Below the pieces are notes generated by a model. That model worked only from the letters and a program-made list of their open reading frames with translations, had not been told where the DNA came from and made no database searches. Shown piece after piece: positions 1 to 8,241 of a DNA stretch of 11,204 nucleotides (position 1 is the first letter of the stretch; the number at the start of each line of letters is the position of its first letter). Origin of the DNA: an uncultured Pseudomonadales bacterium (GTDB taxonomy: Bacteria; Pseudomonadota; Gammaproteobacteria; Pseudomonadales; Porticoccaceae); NCBI GenBank assembly GCA_905478725.1, contig CAJQJT010000305.1, positions 1 to 11,204 on the forward strand. The letters run 5' to 3'. The position numbers and the translations under genes were made by a program.

Positions 1-2696
1 CAGGGATCATTGCGCCCTACCTTGGGTCCGAGGCGTTGCACTGGCTGTGCTGCTGGAGCCGCCTCTTCACCCTGTTCCTGAGCGAGATTTGCTGACTGTG
101 CGTGCTGGTACTCACGGCCTTCCTGCTCTTTGCGGCGCTGAGCTTCGAGCTTGCGCATATCATCATCGCTGGCCACTTGAATATGGCTGAGGAAACGAAT
201 GGTTTCGTATTTTATATTGGCCAGCAGTTCTTCGAACATGGCGAAGGATTCACGCTTGTATTCCTGCTTAGGATTTTTTTGTGCGTAGGCGCGGAGACCA
301 ATACCCTGACGCAGCTGGTCCATATTGGCGAGATGATCTTTCCACTGGGTGTCGAGCACCTGGAGCATAATCTGACGCTCCACTTCACGCATCTGCGGGC
401 CAACATCGGCGTAGCGGGTCTGATAATCCTCTTGCACTAACTCAATTACGCGGGCGCGGAGAGTCTCTTCGTCGAGACGATTGTCTTCTTCGAGCCACTG
501 GCTGATGGGTAACTGCAAGGCGAAATCCGTGTGCAGGGATTTTTCCAGGCCTTCGATATCCCATTGCTCTTCAAGGCTCTGGGGGGGAATAAACATATTC
601 ATAGACTGGGTTACCACGTCTTCGCGAACCGCGGTAATCACGTCGGAGATATCGCCATCTTCAAGCAGGTCGTTGCGCTGCTGATAGATCACCTGACGCT
701 GGTCATTGGCCACATCGTCGTATTCCAACAGATGCTTACGGATATCAAAGTTGCGACCTTCGACTTTGCGCTGAGCTTTGACAATGGCATTGGTAACCAT
801 GCTGTGCTCTATAGATTCACCGTGCTCCATGCCCATTGAGCGCATCATGTTTTTGATTCGGTCTGAGGCAAACAGGCGCATCAGTGGATCTTCTAGGGAT
901 AGATAGAAACGCGAGACACCTGGATCACCCTGACGACCGGATCGACCGCGAAGCTGATTATCAATACGACGTGACTCGTGGCGTTCGGTGGCCACTATAT
1001 GCAGACCGCCGGCTTCGATAACCGTTTTGTGGCGCTCTTGCCACTCGGCTCTGAGCTTTTCCAATGTAGCTGCGCTGGGGTTGTCGAGCTCTTTGATCTC
1101 AGCTTCAACATTGCCGCCCAAGACGATATCTGTACCGCGACCAGCCATATTAGTGGCGATGGTGACCGCACCGGGAAGTCCAGCCTCAACAATAATGTTG
1201 GCTTCACGCTCGTGCTGCTTGGCGTTCAATACATTGTGCTTAACACCGGCCTTTTTGAGCATCTGAGAGAGCAGTTCGGAGGTTTCAACCGAGGCCGTAC
1301 CCACTAGCACTGGCGCGCCTTTGGCGGTGATATCGGCGATATCTTCAATCACTGCTTCGTACTTTTCTTCCTGAGTTAAAAATACCAGGTCATTGAGGTC
1401 TTGGCGCTTCACTTCAACATTGGTCGGGATAACCATGACCTGCAGACCGTAGATCTGCTGAAACTCGAAGGCTTCAGTGTCAGCTGTACCGGTCATGCCG
1501 GCGAGCTTTTCGTAAAGACGGAAATAATTCTGGAAGGTGGTGGAAGCCAAGGTCTGGCTTTCCTGCTGAATATCCAGCCCTTCTTTGGCTTCAATGGCCT
1601 GGTGCAAACCTTCAGAGAGACGGCGTCCGGGCATGGTGCGGCCGGTGTGTTCATCGATTAAGACGGCTTGGTTGTCCTGCACTATATATTCAACGTCACG
1701 TTGAAAGAGGTTTTGCGCACGCAGTGCTGAGTGTACATGGTGCAATAGGCCGAGGTTAGCAGCCTGATAGAGACTCTCGTCCGCGGTGAGTAAGCCCTCA
1801 GCTATTAGGATATCTTCCACTTTCTGGAAGCCATCTTCAGAGAGTTCTACTGAGCGAGTTTTTTCATCAACAACAAAATCACCCGGCTCTTCTTCAGTGC
1901 CGCCGTCCAGTTTCAGGGTCAGGGCATTAACGCTGCGATAAAGAGAAGAACTGTCTTGAGCAGCGCCAGAGATAACCAGCGGCGTGCGCGCCTCATCGAT
2001 GAGGATCGAGTCCACTTCATCGACTATGGCGAAACTGAGACCGCGCTGGGATTTATCATCCTGGCGCAGGGCCATATTGTCGCGCAGGTAGTCGAAACCA
2101 AATTCATTGTTGGTGCCGTAGGTAATATCCGCGGCATAGGCTTCGCGACGACTGCTGGGACGCAGGGTCTCGTCACCTTGGTCCATGATAAAAGAGTTCG
2201 GGCTATCTGGGCCCTGATAGGACTGAATCACGCCAACGGAAAGACCCAGCGCCTGATACAGCGGTGCCATCCACTGGGCATCACGACGGGCTAGGTAATC
2301 ATTCACGGTGATTACATGCACACCATTGGCTGGCAGTGCGTTCAAATAGGCTGCCAATGTGGCAACCAGGGTTTTACCTTCACCGGTGCGCATTTCAGCA
2401 ATGCGACCCTGATGCAATGTCATGCCACCGATCATCTGCACATCGAAGTGACGCATGCCCATGACTCTTTTGGACGTCTCACGGACCAGAGCAAAGGCTT
2501 CTGGTAGTAACTCGTCGAGACTGCTGCCCGCTTCTAGCTTGCCTCTCAGTCGCAGGGTTTCGGCCTTGAGGTCAGCATCGTTGAGGGCACCTAAACCGGC
2601 CTCTAGCTCATTGATTTTAAGGACAGATTTACCAAGCTTACGAATTTCTCGGTCATTTTTAGTACCGAAAACTTTCTTGAATATATTTGCGAACAT
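1..2696 (-). CDS. secA: Protein translocase subunit SecA (C-terminal tip off the window)
   Basis: SecA is the ATPase motor that pushes unfolded preproteins through SecYEG at the inner membrane. The ATG at 2696 opens [18 protein letters not shown], a typical SecA start, and 898 codons are read without a stop. Visible motifs are Walker A GEGKT at residues 105-109, the same numbering as E. coli, then [17 protein letters not shown], and DEVD at 226-229, followed by [11 protein letters not shown]. Further on are [15 protein letters not shown] and [11 protein letters not shown] of the second helicase domain. DEVD lies 17 residues later than in E. coli (209) because of an insertion at about residues 159-182. 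The frame ends at KVGRNDP, just where the family continues into the cysteine-rich zinc-binding tail, so only some 15-20 residues should be missing. The 117-bp gap upstream to the M23 gene shows no secM. The ribosome site is weak (GGA about 10 nt before ATG). Confidence 0.97.
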   Translation of the reverse strand, partial: MFANIFKKVFGTKNDREIRKLGKSVLKINELEAGLGALNDADLKAETLRLRGKLEAGSSLDELLPEAFALVRETSKRVMGMRHFDVQMIGGMTLHQGRIAEMRTGEGKTLVATLAAYLNALPANGVHVITVNDYLARRDAQWMAPLYQALGLSVGVIQSYQGPDSPNSFIMDQGDETLRPSSRREAYAADITYGTNNEFGFDYLRDNMALRQDDKSQRGLSFAIVDEVDSILIDEARTPLVISGAAQDSSSLYRSVNALTLKLDGGTEEEPGDFVVDEKTRSVELSEDGFQKVEDILIAEGLLTADESLYQAANLGLLHHVHSALRAQNLFQRDVEYIVQDNQAVLIDEHTGRTMPGRRLSEGLHQAIEAKEGLDIQQESQTLASTTFQNYFRLYEKLAGMTGTADTEAFEFQQIYGLQVMVIPTNVEVKRQDLNDLVFLTQEEKYEAVIEDIADITAKGAPVLVGTASVETSELLSQMLKKAGVKHNVLNAKQHEREANIIVEAGLPGAVTIATNMAGRGTDIVLGGNVEAEIKELDNPSAATLEKLRAEWQERHKTVIEAGGLHIVATERHESRRIDNQLRGRSGRQGDPGVSRFYLSLEDPLMRLFASDRIKNMMRSMGMEHGESIEHSMVTNAIVKAQRKVEGRNFDIRKHLLEYDDVANDQRQVIYQQRNDLLEDGDISDVITAVREDVVTQSMNMFIPPQSLEEQWDIEGLEKSLHTDFALQLPISQWLEEDNRLDEETLRARVIELVQEDYQTRYADVGPQMREVERQIMLQVLDTQWKDHLANMDQLRQGIGLRAYAQKNPKQEYKRESFAMFEELLANIKYETIRFLSHIQVASDDDMRKLEAQRRKEQEGREYQHAQSANLAQEQGEEAAPAAQPVQRLGPKVGRNDP

Positions 2697-2813
2697 GTAA
2701 TTTTTTCCATCAATAGATAAGGAGACTTCCAGGGCAAAAGATAACCAGAGTGTCGACCAATTCTACCTAGGGCTTACGCCATCTGTAGGGCTTCGACAGG
2801 TTGTGCGGGGGTA

Positions 2814-3755
2814 TTAGCGGTAGGTCTTGTGGATATAGCTTGCCGGGTCGACGGTGCGGCCGTTTTTGTACACTTCGAAGTGTACATGGGGGCCGGTAGA
2901 ACGACCGGAACTGCCCATGCGGGCAATCTGCTGACCTTTTTTGACTATGCTGCCAAGGGTCACGAGATTCTTTTCATTGTGGCCATAGCGAGTGACAAAG
3001 CCATCGCCGTGATTGATCTCGACCATATCGCCGTAACCGCTGCGCTTGGCTGACCAGGTCACTACACCGGAGGCAACGGCAATGACTTCTGAGCCCTGTT
3101 TACCGGCGAAATCAACGCCATCATGCCAGCGCTCTTTGCCATGGAATGGGTCTGTGCGCATGCCGTAGGAGGAAGACATCCAACCTTTGTTGATCGGTGT
3201 TCCGGCAACGGTCTGCTCTTTCTTGAGACGGTTGTCGGACATCATTGAGGTGAGTATTTGTAACTGGGATTCGCGATTTTCAAGCTTGCGGTCCAGTTGA
3301 TCAAAGATCGCGGTTAACTCAGGCTGCACGTTGATTGAGCTGATGCTGCGCTGTAGGGGTGAGCCCTCGGGGCCACCCACACCTGGTGTATTGGAGAAGT
3401 TGAACTCTCCATCTTCAAGGCGCGCTATCTGGGTGAGTCTTTCACCCAGTGCGTCGAGGCGAATCAGGCGGGCGCGCATTTCGGCCAGCTTGATAGTCAT
3501 GGCGGTGAGTGTGCGGCTTGCTTCAATGCGGCCACTGTCCACTTCTTGCTGCTGAAGCACCAGCTCGTGCTGCATCTCACTGATGTTGTTTTCGACTAGT
3601 AGTTCCCAGCGACCATCGGCGATTTTGACGCCTAACAGTGTGCCTGTGGCTACGGGTATACCCAGTAATAAGACAGACAGCAGTCCTTTGGCCCAACTGT
3701 TGAGGCTCAGGGTGCGGACTTTTTCGGCCCGGTTGCTGATCAGAATAATTTTCAC
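2814..3755 (-). CDS. Membrane-anchored M23 (LytM-type) peptidoglycan endopeptidase
   Basis: This 313-residue protein is predicted to be a periplasmic zinc metallopeptidase that cuts peptide cross-links in peptidoglycan. It has a short basic N-terminus, one hydrophobic segment at about residues 23-43, a charged and probably coiled-coil region at about 50-115, a Gly/Pro/Ser linker at about 118-135, a second helical stretch at about 145-180, and a C-terminal M23 domain from about 190. The metal ligands look complete: H211 and D215 (WHDGVDF) and H292 in HVHFE, with H259 (RYGHN) and H290 as further active-site histidines. It therefore looks catalytically competent, unlike degenerate EnvC/NlpD-type activators. 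The start is GTG at 3755, because no ATG lies nearby in frame, and I see only a weak ribosome site. It lies between lpxC and secA, where enterics have secM; Pseudomonas carries an M23 gene in the same interval. Its exact substrate is unknown. Confidence 0.9.
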   Translation of the reverse strand: MKIILISNRAEKVRTLSLNSWAKGLLSVLLLGIPVATGTLLGVKIADGRWELLVENNISEMQHELVLQQQEVDSGRIEASRTLTAMTIKLAEMRARLIRLDALGERLTQIARLEDGEFNFSNTPGVGGPEGSPLQRSISSINVQPELTAIFDQLDRKLENRESQLQILTSMMSDNRLKKEQTVAGTPINKGWMSSSYGMRTDPFHGKERWHDGVDFAGKQGSEVIAVASGVVTWSAKRSGYGDMVEINHGDGFVTRYGHNEKNLVTLGSIVKKGQQIARMGSSGRSTGPHVHFEVYKNGRTVDPASYIHKTYR

Positions 3756-3809
3756 TGTCGCTTTATAACCCGTTCTCTGGTTTCTAGTGTCTAGTGCTTA
3801 TTAGCTTTC

Positions 3810-3835
3810 TTATTCACTTATCTTGTTCACTTACC
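3810..3835. repeat. 13-bp imperfect tandem repeat between lpxC and the M23 gene
   Basis: Two adjacent 13-mers (3810-3822 ttattcacttatc and 3823-3835 ttgttcacttacc) match at 11 of 13 positions. A 7-bp perfect tandem, tctagtg twice, lies nearby at 3783-3796. Together they fill much of the AT-rich 115-bp gap that separates lpxC from the M23 gene. No coding potential is visible here. Any function is unknown and they may be simple slippage products. Confidence 0.45.
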
Positions 3836-3870
3836 TTTTTAGCGTATTTTATTCGCTATTTGACTGTTGT

Positions 3871-4776
3871 CTAGCCGGCTTTCATGTATTGGATAGGTAC
3901 ATCTTCTGGATTGTCGACAAATGTCACAACTTCCCAGGCATCGGTATCGGCAATCAGTGCTCGCAGGGCGGTATTATTCAATGCATGACCGGATTTATGG
4001 GCGCTAAACTCGCCAATCAGGCTGTTACCCAACAGATAGAGGTCGCCAATGGCGTCGAGAATCTTATGTTTTACAAATTCATCTTCATAGCGCAGACCCT
4101 CTTCGTTCAAAATCTTTAGGTCATCCACTACGATTGCGTTCTCGAAGCTGCCGCCGCGGGCTAGGCCCACGGAACGCAGATATTCAAACTCATGCATGAA
4201 ACCAAAGGTTCGTGCACGGCTGACTTCTTTAACAAATGAGGTGCTGGAAAAATCGACACTGGCGGTGAGCGCCTGCGTTTTAAAGACTGGGTGATCAAAT
4301 TCAATTTCGAAGTTCACTTTGAAGCCATTAAACGGCTTAAAGGTAACCACTTTGTCATCCTGACGCACGGTGACATCGCGGATCACACGAATGAATTTCT
4401 TCGCTGCGTCCTGCTCGCGGATGCCCGCTGATTGCAGTAAGAACACGAAGGGGCTGGCGCTGCCATCCATAATCGGGACTTCGGGGCCGGAGACATCGAC
4501 AATCAGATTATCTATGCCTAAGCCAGCAAAGGCCGAGAGCAAATGTTCGACGGTGCTAACACGCACATCGCCATTCATCAGGGTAGTAGAGAGTTTGGTG
4601 TCGCCGACATTTTCAGCTTTGGCTTGAATTTCTACGACGGGATCTAGATCGGTACGGCGAAAGACAATGCCCGTATCCGGTTCAGCAGGGTGCAGGGTCA
4701 GGTAGACCTTGTCGCCGGTGTGGAGACCCACGCCAGTTGCACGTATCACGTTTTTTAACGTGCGCTGCTTTATCAT
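3871..4776 (-). CDS. lpxC: UDP-3-O-acyl-N-acetylglucosamine deacetylase LpxC
   Basis: LpxC removes the acetyl group from UDP-3-O-acyl-GlcNAc in the cytoplasm, the first committed step of lipid A synthesis, using zinc. The 301-residue product is close to the usual ~305. The start [19 protein letters not shown] is standard. The expected zinc ligands are H78 (in VEHLLSA), H237 and D241 ([11 protein letters not shown]), with E77 as the general base and H264 (HKSGHALNN) as the further active-site histidine. The start at 4776 is preceded by AGAGAG at moderate spacing. Upstream there is a 109-bp gap to ftsZ containing a strong hairpin and a possible promoter, so the gene may be read separately from ftsZ. 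The C-terminus has no long degron-like extension that I can identify, so I make no claim about regulated proteolysis. Confidence 0.97.
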   Translation of the reverse strand: MIKQRTLKNVIRATGVGLHTGDKVYLTLHPAEPDTGIVFRRTDLDPVVEIQAKAENVGDTKLSTTLMNGDVRVSTVEHLLSAFAGLGIDNLIVDVSGPEVPIMDGSASPFVFLLQSAGIREQDAAKKFIRVIRDVTVRQDDKVVTFKPFNGFKVNFEIEFDHPVFKTQALTASVDFSSTSFVKEVSRARTFGFMHEFEYLRSVGLARGGSFENAIVVDDLKILNEEGLRYEDEFVKHKILDAIGDLYLLGNSLIGEFSAHKSGHALNNTALRALIADTDAWEVVTFVDNPEDVPIQYMKAG

Positions 4777-4804
4777 GCCCTAACTCTCTTGGTGAAAGCT
4801 CGGG

Positions 4805-4833
4805 ATATTACCAGAGATACCCCCTATCACCAA
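4805..4833 (-). promoter_or_regulatory. Possible sigma-70 promoter for lpxC
   Basis: On the minus strand TTGGTG (4828-4833) and TAATAT (4805-4810) are spaced by 17 bp. They match 3 of 6 and 4 of 6 bases of the -35 and -10 consensus. Transcription would begin near 4797, giving a leader of about 20 nt before the lpxC ATG at 4776. The -35 hexamer lies within the 3' arm of the hairpin at 4820-4865. The match is weak and based on spacing and sequence alone. Confidence 0.3.
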
Positions 4834-4865
4834 GATTTTAAATCTGAGGCGAAGGTGACAGGGGG
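4820..4865 (-). promoter_or_regulatory. Long hairpin in the ftsZ-lpxC gap
   Basis: On the minus-strand transcript CCCCCUGUCACC (4865-4854) pairs over 12 bp with GGUGAUAGGGGG (4831-4820), with a single G·U wobble. The 22-nt loop contains a second inverted repeat, AGATTT/AAATCT, around 4833-4845. The plus-strand RNA would have an A·C mismatch at the wobble position, so the pairing suits the coding-direction RNA better. No T-run follows the stem, so it is not a standard intrinsic terminator. It could be an mRNA stability or processing element between ftsZ and lpxC, or a binding site overlapping an lpxC promoter. The pairing is visible in the sequence; the role is inferred. Confidence 0.6.
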
Positions 4866-4885
4866 CGAGGTTTCTGGCGCTATTA

Positions 4886-6052
4886 TCAGTCTGCTTGCTT
4901 GCGCAAAAAGGCTGGAACGTCGAGATAATCAAGCTCTGGATCGGAGTGCAGATCCATCTTGCGGGCGGTTGATTGCCCAGCGCCTTGACCACGACGGGTA
5001 ACAGTTGGCTTAACTAGGCTGTCGTAGTCCACTTCGCCTCTTGAGGTGCGCGGCGGGTTGTCCACTACTACACTCATTGGCGGGCGCTTCTCACCAGGCT
5101 CTTGAAGACCGGTGGCTACTACTGTTACACGCAGGCTATCAGTGAGTTCTGGATCGAATACGCTACCGACAATAACGGTGGCATCTTCGTCTGAGAAGTC
5201 GCGAATAATATTACCTACATCTTCAAATTCACCCAGAGTAAGATCATAACCACTGGTGATATTGACCAGAATACCTTTGGCACCCTGAAGGTTGATATCT
5301 TCCAACAGTGGGCACTTGATAGCGCTCTCTGCGGCGATAACCGCGCGATCTTCACCACTGGCTTCGCCAGTACCCATCATTGCCATGCCCATTTCGGACA
5401 TTACAGTGCGCACATCGGCGAAATCGACGTTGATCAGACCTTCGAGCAAGATCAGGTCAGCAATACCCTGAACAGCGCCGAAAAGTACGTTGTTGGCCTG
5501 TTTAAAGGCGTTCAATACAGTCATGTCTTTGCCGAGAACTTGGAGTAGCTTCTCGTTGGGCACGATGATCAGTGAATCAACACGCTCTTTAAGCTGAGCT
5601 ATGCCCTGATTGGCAATATCCATGCGCTTGCGGCCTTCGAAAGCAAAGGGACGCGTGACTACGCCGACGGTAAGAATACCCATCTGCTTGGCCACTTCGG
5701 CAATCACCGGTGCTGCACCTGTGCCTGTACCGCCACCCATACCGGCGGTAATAAAGACCATATCAGCGCCTTCAATGGCCTGGGCAATGCGCTCTTTGTC
5801 TTCCAGAGCGGCCTGACGACCGACTTCAGGGTTGGCGCCAGCGCCTAGACCTTTAGTCAGTGTTCCGCCGAGTTGCAAGACAGTGGCATTGCTCAGATCG
5901 TTGAGTGATTGGGCATCGGTGTTAGCACAGATAAACTGTACGCCGTCGATATTACCTTCCATCATATGGCGGACTGCGTTGCCGCCACCGCCGCCGACTC
6001 CGATTACTTTGATATCTGCATTCTTTGGAATGCTCTCTACTAGTTCAAACAT
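4886..6052 (-). CDS. ftsZ: Cell division GTPase FtsZ
   Basis: FtsZ is the tubulin-like GTPase that polymerises into the Z ring and recruits the divisome at midcell. The 388-residue product (E. coli 383) shows the nucleotide loop [10 protein letters not shown] at about 18-27, the tubulin signature GGGTGTG at 106-112, and the T7 synergy loop NVDFAD at 208-213, whose aspartates complete the GTPase site of the next subunit. A short variable linker at about 320-372 follows. The protein ends in the conserved peptide [14 protein letters not shown], which binds FtsA and ZipA. The start at 6052 has a good ribosome site, AAGGGG, at 6059-6064 with 6-nt spacing. The gene follows ftsA after 54 bp that contain a terminator-like hairpin, so its transcript level may be set apart from that of ftsA. 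Nothing in the protein is unusual. Confidence 0.99.
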   Translation of the reverse strand: MFELVESIPKNADIKVIGVGGGGGNAVRHMMEGNIDGVQFICANTDAQSLNDLSNATVLQLGGTLTKGLGAGANPEVGRQAALEDKERIAQAIEGADMVFITAGMGGGTGTGAAPVIAEVAKQMGILTVGVVTRPFAFEGRKRMDIANQGIAQLKERVDSLIIVPNEKLLQVLGKDMTVLNAFKQANNVLFGAVQGIADLILLEGLINVDFADVRTVMSEMGMAMMGTGEASGEDRAVIAAESAIKCPLLEDINLQGAKGILVNITSGYDLTLGEFEDVGNIIRDFSDEDATVIVGSVFDPELTDSLRVTVVATGLQEPGEKRPPMSVVVDNPPRTSRGEVDYDSLVKPTVTRRGQGAGQSTARKMDLHSDPELDYLDVPAFLRKQAD

Positions 6053-6077
6053 ATGTTTCCCCTTGCGCCTCTCAATT

Positions 6078-6104
6078 AAAAAATAGCCATCAACATTGAT
6101 GACC
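6078..6104 (-). terminator. Terminator-like hairpin with T-run between ftsA and ftsZ
   Basis: On the minus strand GGTCATCA (6104-6097) can pair with TGATGGCT-like bases (6092-6086) around a 4-nt ATGT loop: a 5-bp core of perfect pairs extended by G·U and G-C pairs. It is followed at once by A then six T (6083-6078). This is the form of a short, weak rho-independent terminator, starting only 2-3 nt after the ftsA stop. A T4 run on the other side means it could also act weakly in the plus direction. Between the T-run and the ftsZ start only some 25 bp remain, too few for a full promoter. It more likely attenuates readthrough or sets a 3' end than fully stops transcription. Confidence 0.5.
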
Positions 6105-6106
6105 TT

Positions 6107-7342
6107 TTATAAACCACCCTGGGTCCAGTTTTTGAGCTTGCTAAACCAGCTCTGCGATGGACCCTTTCTTGACTCTCCCGCACTCTGCTTGCGCTGAGCT
6201 TGGGCTCCAAAATGTAACAGGCCGACACCAGTGGAATAGATCGGATTATTGACTATATCCGATAGACCCTTAATGTTGACCGGCGTGCCAATTCGCACTG
6301 GCATGTGGAAAATTTCCTCCGCCAGCTCAACCACACCTTCCATCTTTGATGTGCCACCGGTAAGTACTACACCTGCGGCAATCAGCTCTTCAAAACCGCT
6401 GCGACGTATTTCTGCCTGAATAAGAGTAAACAGTTCGTCGTAGCGTGGTTCGACCACTTCGGCGAGGGATTGGCGGGACAGATCCCGAGCCTCTCGATCG
6501 CCAACGCTGGGCACTTTTACGGTCTCTTCTGGACGAGCCAGTTTGGCCAGTGCGCAGGCGTATTTAATTTTCAGTTCTTCCGCATGGGGCGTTGGTGTAC
6601 GCAGCGCCATGGCGATATCATTGGTCACCTGATCACCGGCGATTGGGATAACGCCTGTATAGCGAATCGCGCCTTCGGTAAAGATGGCGATGTCCGAAGT
6701 ACCGCCGCCTATGTCCACTAGTGCGACACCAAGTTGCTTTTCATCTTCGGTGAGCACTGCGTCGCTGGACGCCAGTTGCTCAAGCACTATGTCTTCTACT
6801 TCCAGGCCGCAGCGGCGGATACATTTTTTGATGTTCTGAGCAGCATTAGCGGCACAGGTCACCAGATGTACTTTGGCTTCGAGACGTACGCCAGACATAC
6901 CGATTGGCTCGTGTACGCCCTCTTGGTTGTCGATAATAAATTCCTGAGACAGCACGTGGAGGATTTCCTGATCCGCCGGAATCGCTACTGCTCTCGCGGC
7001 ATCCAGAACTCGATCCACATCCAGCTCCTGCACTTCACGGTCGCGAATGGCGACAATGCCGTGGGAGTTGAGACTGCGAATGTGGCTGCCGGCAATACCC
7101 GCATACACCGAGTGAATTGAGCAACCGGCCATCAATTCGGCTTCTTCAATAGCCCGCTGAATTGAGTTCACGGTGGCTTCAATATTGACCACTACGCCTT
7201 TCTTAAGACCTGAGGAGGGATAGCTTCCGGTGCCTATAATCTCAAGCTCACCGCGCTCGCCGATCGAACCGACAATAGCGACGATCTTAGAGGTGCCGAT
7301 ATCCAATCCGACGATCATGTTTTCTTCATTTTCACTGGCCAT
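6107..7342 (-). CDS. ftsA: Cell division protein FtsA
   Basis: FtsA is the actin-like protein that tethers FtsZ filaments to the inner membrane and recruits later divisome proteins. The product is 411 residues (E. coli 420). Its ATP-binding motifs are the phosphate-1 loop GLDIGTSK at 12-19, phosphate-2 VDIGGGTSD at 209-217 and the adenosine motif VLTGGTSKMEG at 326-336. The SHS2/1C subdomain lies between about 85 and 165. The last residues, SWFSKLKNWTQGGL, form the expected short amphipathic membrane-targeting helix, separated from the core by a polar linker at about 382-396. The ATG at 7342 is chosen over an internal Met9 because GAGGT lies just upstream. Spacing is 23 bp after ftsQ and 54 bp before ftsZ. 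Confidence 0.98.
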   Translation of the reverse strand: MASENEENMIVGLDIGTSKIVAIVGSIGERGELEIIGTGSYPSSGLKKGVVVNIEATVNSIQRAIEEAELMAGCSIHSVYAGIAGSHIRSLNSHGIVAIRDREVQELDVDRVLDAARAVAIPADQEILHVLSQEFIIDNQEGVHEPIGMSGVRLEAKVHLVTCAANAAQNIKKCIRRCGLEVEDIVLEQLASSDAVLTEDEKQLGVALVDIGGGTSDIAIFTEGAIRYTGVIPIAGDQVTNDIAMALRTPTPHAEELKIKYACALAKLARPEETVKVPSVGDREARDLSRQSLAEVVEPRYDELFTLIQAEIRRSGFEELIAAGVVLTGGTSKMEGVVELAEEIFHMPVRIGTPVNIKGLSDIVNNPIYSTGVGLLHFGAQAQRKQSAGESRKGPSQSWFSKLKNWTQGGL

Positions 7343-7365
7343 ACTCTTACCTCACCAACTCTCTG

Positions 7366-8241
7366 TTATGCCTGAACAGGGGCTGCATTGTCGTTTTGGG
7401 TGTCGTTTTGGGTGTCGTTTTGGGTGTCGTTTTGGGTGTCGTTTTGGGTGCCATATTGAGTGTCTTGCCTATTTCCATTCTGCTGCAACGCCAACCCAGT
7501 TTCGCGCCAAGCCACAGCCAATCCATTGGGATAGCGCAGGTCTACTGCTTCTATATTTTTTACATATTTATTGAGGCCCGCTGCCCATACCAAGTTGAAG
7601 CGGCGGATCTTTTCACTGATCTGATCGCGACCAATAACCATGCGCAGGCCGGGGGCTGTATCCACGTACCAAACACCCAGGCTATCGCGCTGTAATTCGG
7701 CAATTTTCAATCCAGTGGGAACCAGCAGTTCAGCCATCAGCTGGTAGTTCTTCATCATCTCCCGGGAGCTAGCAGTGTCCGCACGCAGTACCGGAAGCGC
7801 ACCCAGATGACTGTTATTTTCAATAATCAGTTCTTCACCCAAACGATTGAGAAAGCCTTTCTTGCCCCAGCGAGCTATGGGCACTTCTTCAGTCACTTCA
7901 ACTTTCAACATGGTCGGCCATTCGCGACCTATGGTCACATCCCTTACCCAGGGATGAGCGCGCAGCACCTGTCTGAGTCCTGCCAAATCAACGCTTAAAA
8001 ATCCGCCATCCACTTCCCCCGCGAGCAATTGGCTCAACTCTGCGGGCTGCAGATAAGTGAAGTCGCCACCGATCATCACATTGGTCAGGGGCTTATCAAT
8101 TTGTTGGTAAAGCAGGCTTCCGCCATAACCCACTAGGGCCATCACGCTAACTAGCATAATCCGCGCCAAGTGGTTGCCAACTGTTTCCAGCAGCGAACCT
8201 GAAGCCTGATGATCACGACGATTAGTATTGTTGTTCGCCAT
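7366..8241 (-). CDS. ftsQ: Cell division protein FtsQ with a TQND-repeat tail
   Basis: FtsQ is a bitopic inner-membrane protein that joins the early and late divisome through FtsB and FtsL. The 291-residue product has a short cytoplasmic N-terminus, one transmembrane segment at about residues 27-46, a POTRA domain at about 52-122 (with AHPWVRDVTIGREWPTML) and a beta domain up to about 246 (VDLRYPNGLAVAWRE). E. coli FtsQ (276 residues) also ends in a Gln-rich tail soon after this point. Here the tail (about 250-291) holds five perfect TQND repeats (265-284) preceded by the degenerate DTQYG, and it ends NAAPVQA. The start overlaps the ddlB stop by one base (TAATG), which suggests translational coupling. 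The periplasmic tail lies beyond the conserved fold and its repeat number could vary between strains without a frameshift. Confidence 0.96.
   Translation of the reverse strand: MANNNTNRRDHQASGSLLETVGNHLARIMLVSVMALVGYGGSLLYQQIDKPLTNVMIGGDFTYLQPAELSQLLAGEVDGGFLSVDLAGLRQVLRAHPWVRDVTIGREWPTMLKVEVTEEVPIARWGKKGFLNRLGEELIIENNSHLGALPVLRADTASSREMMKNYQLMAELLVPTGLKIAELQRDSLGVWYVDTAPGLRMVIGRDQISEKIRRFNLVWAAGLNKYVKNIEAVDLRYPNGLAVAWRETGLALQQNGNRQDTQYGTQNDTQNDTQNDTQNDTQNDNAAPVQA
7389..7448. repeat. 12-bp minisatellite, five perfect copies, in ftsQ
   Basis: The unit tgtcgttttggg (plus strand) is repeated five times without a single mismatch at 7389-7400, 7401-7412, 7413-7424, 7425-7436 and 7437-7448. A degenerate sixth unit (8 of 12 matches) is at 7449-7460. 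It encodes TQND repeats in the FtsQ tail. The unit length is a multiple of three, so copy changes keep the frame. Perfect identity of all five units indicates recent expansion or continuing homogenisation. Confidence 0.97.

Noticed and set aside
102-1661. Several plus-strand open frames of 60-110 codons across the secA region
   Set aside because: They lie antisense to an unbroken SecA frame with all family motifs, have no recognisable domains and no consistent ribosome sites.
2751-2798. Repeated tagggctt (2768 and 2786) and a TGTCGA/TCGACA inverted repeat before secA
   Set aside because: The repeats are short, the inverted pair is separated by more than 35 nt, and no T-run or promoter pattern goes with them.
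3756-3796. TAGACA and TATAAA as a promoter for the M23 gene
   Set aside because: Spacing is 19-20 bp and the transcript would begin about at the GTG start codon, leaving no leader; too weak to annotate.
3841-3865. TAGCG/CGCTA inverted repeat after lpxC as a terminator
   Set aside because: The stem is only 5 bp with a 9-nt AT-rich loop, and no T-run follows it on the minus strand.
7230-7695. Plus-strand frames containing (GVVL) or (GCRF) repeats
   Set aside because: They are the antisense readings of the 12-bp ftsQ minisatellite; the minus-strand FtsQ frame explains the DNA.
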